From Micavibrio sp. UBA2020 (GTDB lineage Bacteria > Pseudomonadota > Alphaproteobacteria > Micavibrionales > UBA2020): a DNA stretch of 7,766 bases. Positions 7,422 to 7,766 of this stretch are shown piece by piece. Positions within the stretch are counted from its first letter, which is position 1, and the number at the start of each line of letters is the position of its first letter. The DNA lies in assembly GCA_002334985.1 (NCBI GenBank), contig DDBY01000169.1, positions 1 to 7,766 on the forward strand, written 5' to 3'. The notes beneath the pieces were generated by a model, which did not search any database, was not told where the DNA came from, and was given only the letters and a program-made list of their open reading frames with translations. The translations under genes and the position numbers were made by a program.

Positions 7422-7438
7422 TTTTTAGATACTATCGT

Positions 7439-7766
7439 TCAAGATACTGAATTTTCAAGGTAAGACGGCAATACCGCGCTGACAGGCTTGTTGCCTGCTG
7501 ACGATAGCCCCTCGATGGAATCAAGCCGGACGATGGCCAGTGCCTGTTCGCTCTCGCGCGGATTGGACTGGCGCACTTCACCGACCACACGGCCGTTATT
7601 GAACAGCATATCGCCTTCGGTGATGTCCCGCCCCTCCACTATCAACAGGCGCTTTTTGGCAAGCCCCTTGTAGTGCATGCGGGCGGTGACTTCCTGCCCG
7701 ATGTAACAGCCCTTGTCCCATGCAATCGCACCAAGTGCGTCGAGGTTCATATCCGCCGCGAAATCT
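7439..7766 (-). CDS. ygfZ: YgfZ/GcvT-like folate-binding protein, C-terminal part (5' end outside window)
   Basis: These last 108 residues belong to the YgfZ branch of the GcvT superfamily, tetrahydrofolate-binding proteins that help assemble or repair iron-sulfur clusters, for example those of the tRNA-modifying enzyme MiaB. The diagnostic motif KGCYIGQE, with its conserved cysteine, lies at 7691-7714, preceded by MNLDALGAIAWD and followed by VTARMHYKGLAKKRL, the normal context for the family. Downstream is the beta-rich C-terminal domain with GDMLFNNGRVVGEVRQS. The frame stays open to the window edge (DFAAD before the first visible Met at 7750), so that Met is internal; full-length relatives are about 270-330 residues, so roughly two thirds is missing. 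The stop is 45 nt before the hypothetical gene. The gene symbol follows the E. coli name. Confidence 0.93.
   Translation of the reverse strand, partial: DFAADMNLDALGAIAWDKGCYIGQEVTARMHYKGLAKKRLLIVEGRDITEGDMLFNNGRVVGEVRQSNPRESEQALAIVRLDSIEGLSSAGNKPVSAVLPSYLENSVS

Noticed and set aside
7427..7448. Direct repeat AGATACT at 7427-7433 and 7442-7448
   Set aside because: Only 7 bp, with one copy overlapping the end of the ygfZ-like coding region; this is expected by chance in an AT-rich stretch.

Overview
The window looks like ordinary chromosomal DNA of an alphaproteobacterium. Support comes from the gene order glyQ-glyS-ppdK, from two-subunit glycyl-tRNA synthetase sequences of proteobacterial type, and from a DUF599 membrane protein and a YgfZ/GcvT-like protein of the kind common in that class. 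Most of the DNA is moderately GC-rich; the lines I counted by hand in glyS run about 53-65% GC. No genus can be named safely; a deep-branching, Rhodospirillales- or Micavibrio-like lineage is only a guess. I see no mobile element, CRISPR array, tRNA or rRNA.

Left half, + strand (1-5412): a tight three-gene run. It holds the 3' part of glyQ (alpha subunit, cut by the window edge), glyS (beta subunit, 2-nt gap, clear Shine-Dalgarno) and ppdK (pyruvate, phosphate dikinase, 7-nt gap, clear Shine-Dalgarno). The spacing implies co-transcription and probable translational coupling. GlyQ and GlyS together form the alpha2beta2 enzyme that charges tRNA-Gly. PPDK interconverts pyruvate and phosphoenolpyruvate and is complete, with all the catalytic motifs I could check.

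Right half, - strand (5438-7766): a set reading toward ppdK. In transcription order these are the C-terminal part of a YgfZ/GcvT-like folate-binding protein (cut by the window edge), a 354-residue soluble helical protein I do not recognise, and a 258-residue DUF599 integral membrane protein. ppdK and the DUF599 gene converge with only 25 nt between their stop codons and no visible terminator hairpin.

No previously undescribed system is evident. The strongest anomaly is inside glyS. About 264 bp (948-1211, residues 126-213) drops to about 40% GC and switches to AT-ending codons, while keeping the frame and the conserved family residues. It also seems to carry roughly 30 extra residues just before the conserved GHRF motif. 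That suggests intragenic recombination with a foreign glyS, or an assembly chimera. Secondary points are a perfect 8-bp palindrome that would fill the spacer of a possible promoter upstream of the DUF599 gene, and the uncharacterised 354-residue protein.
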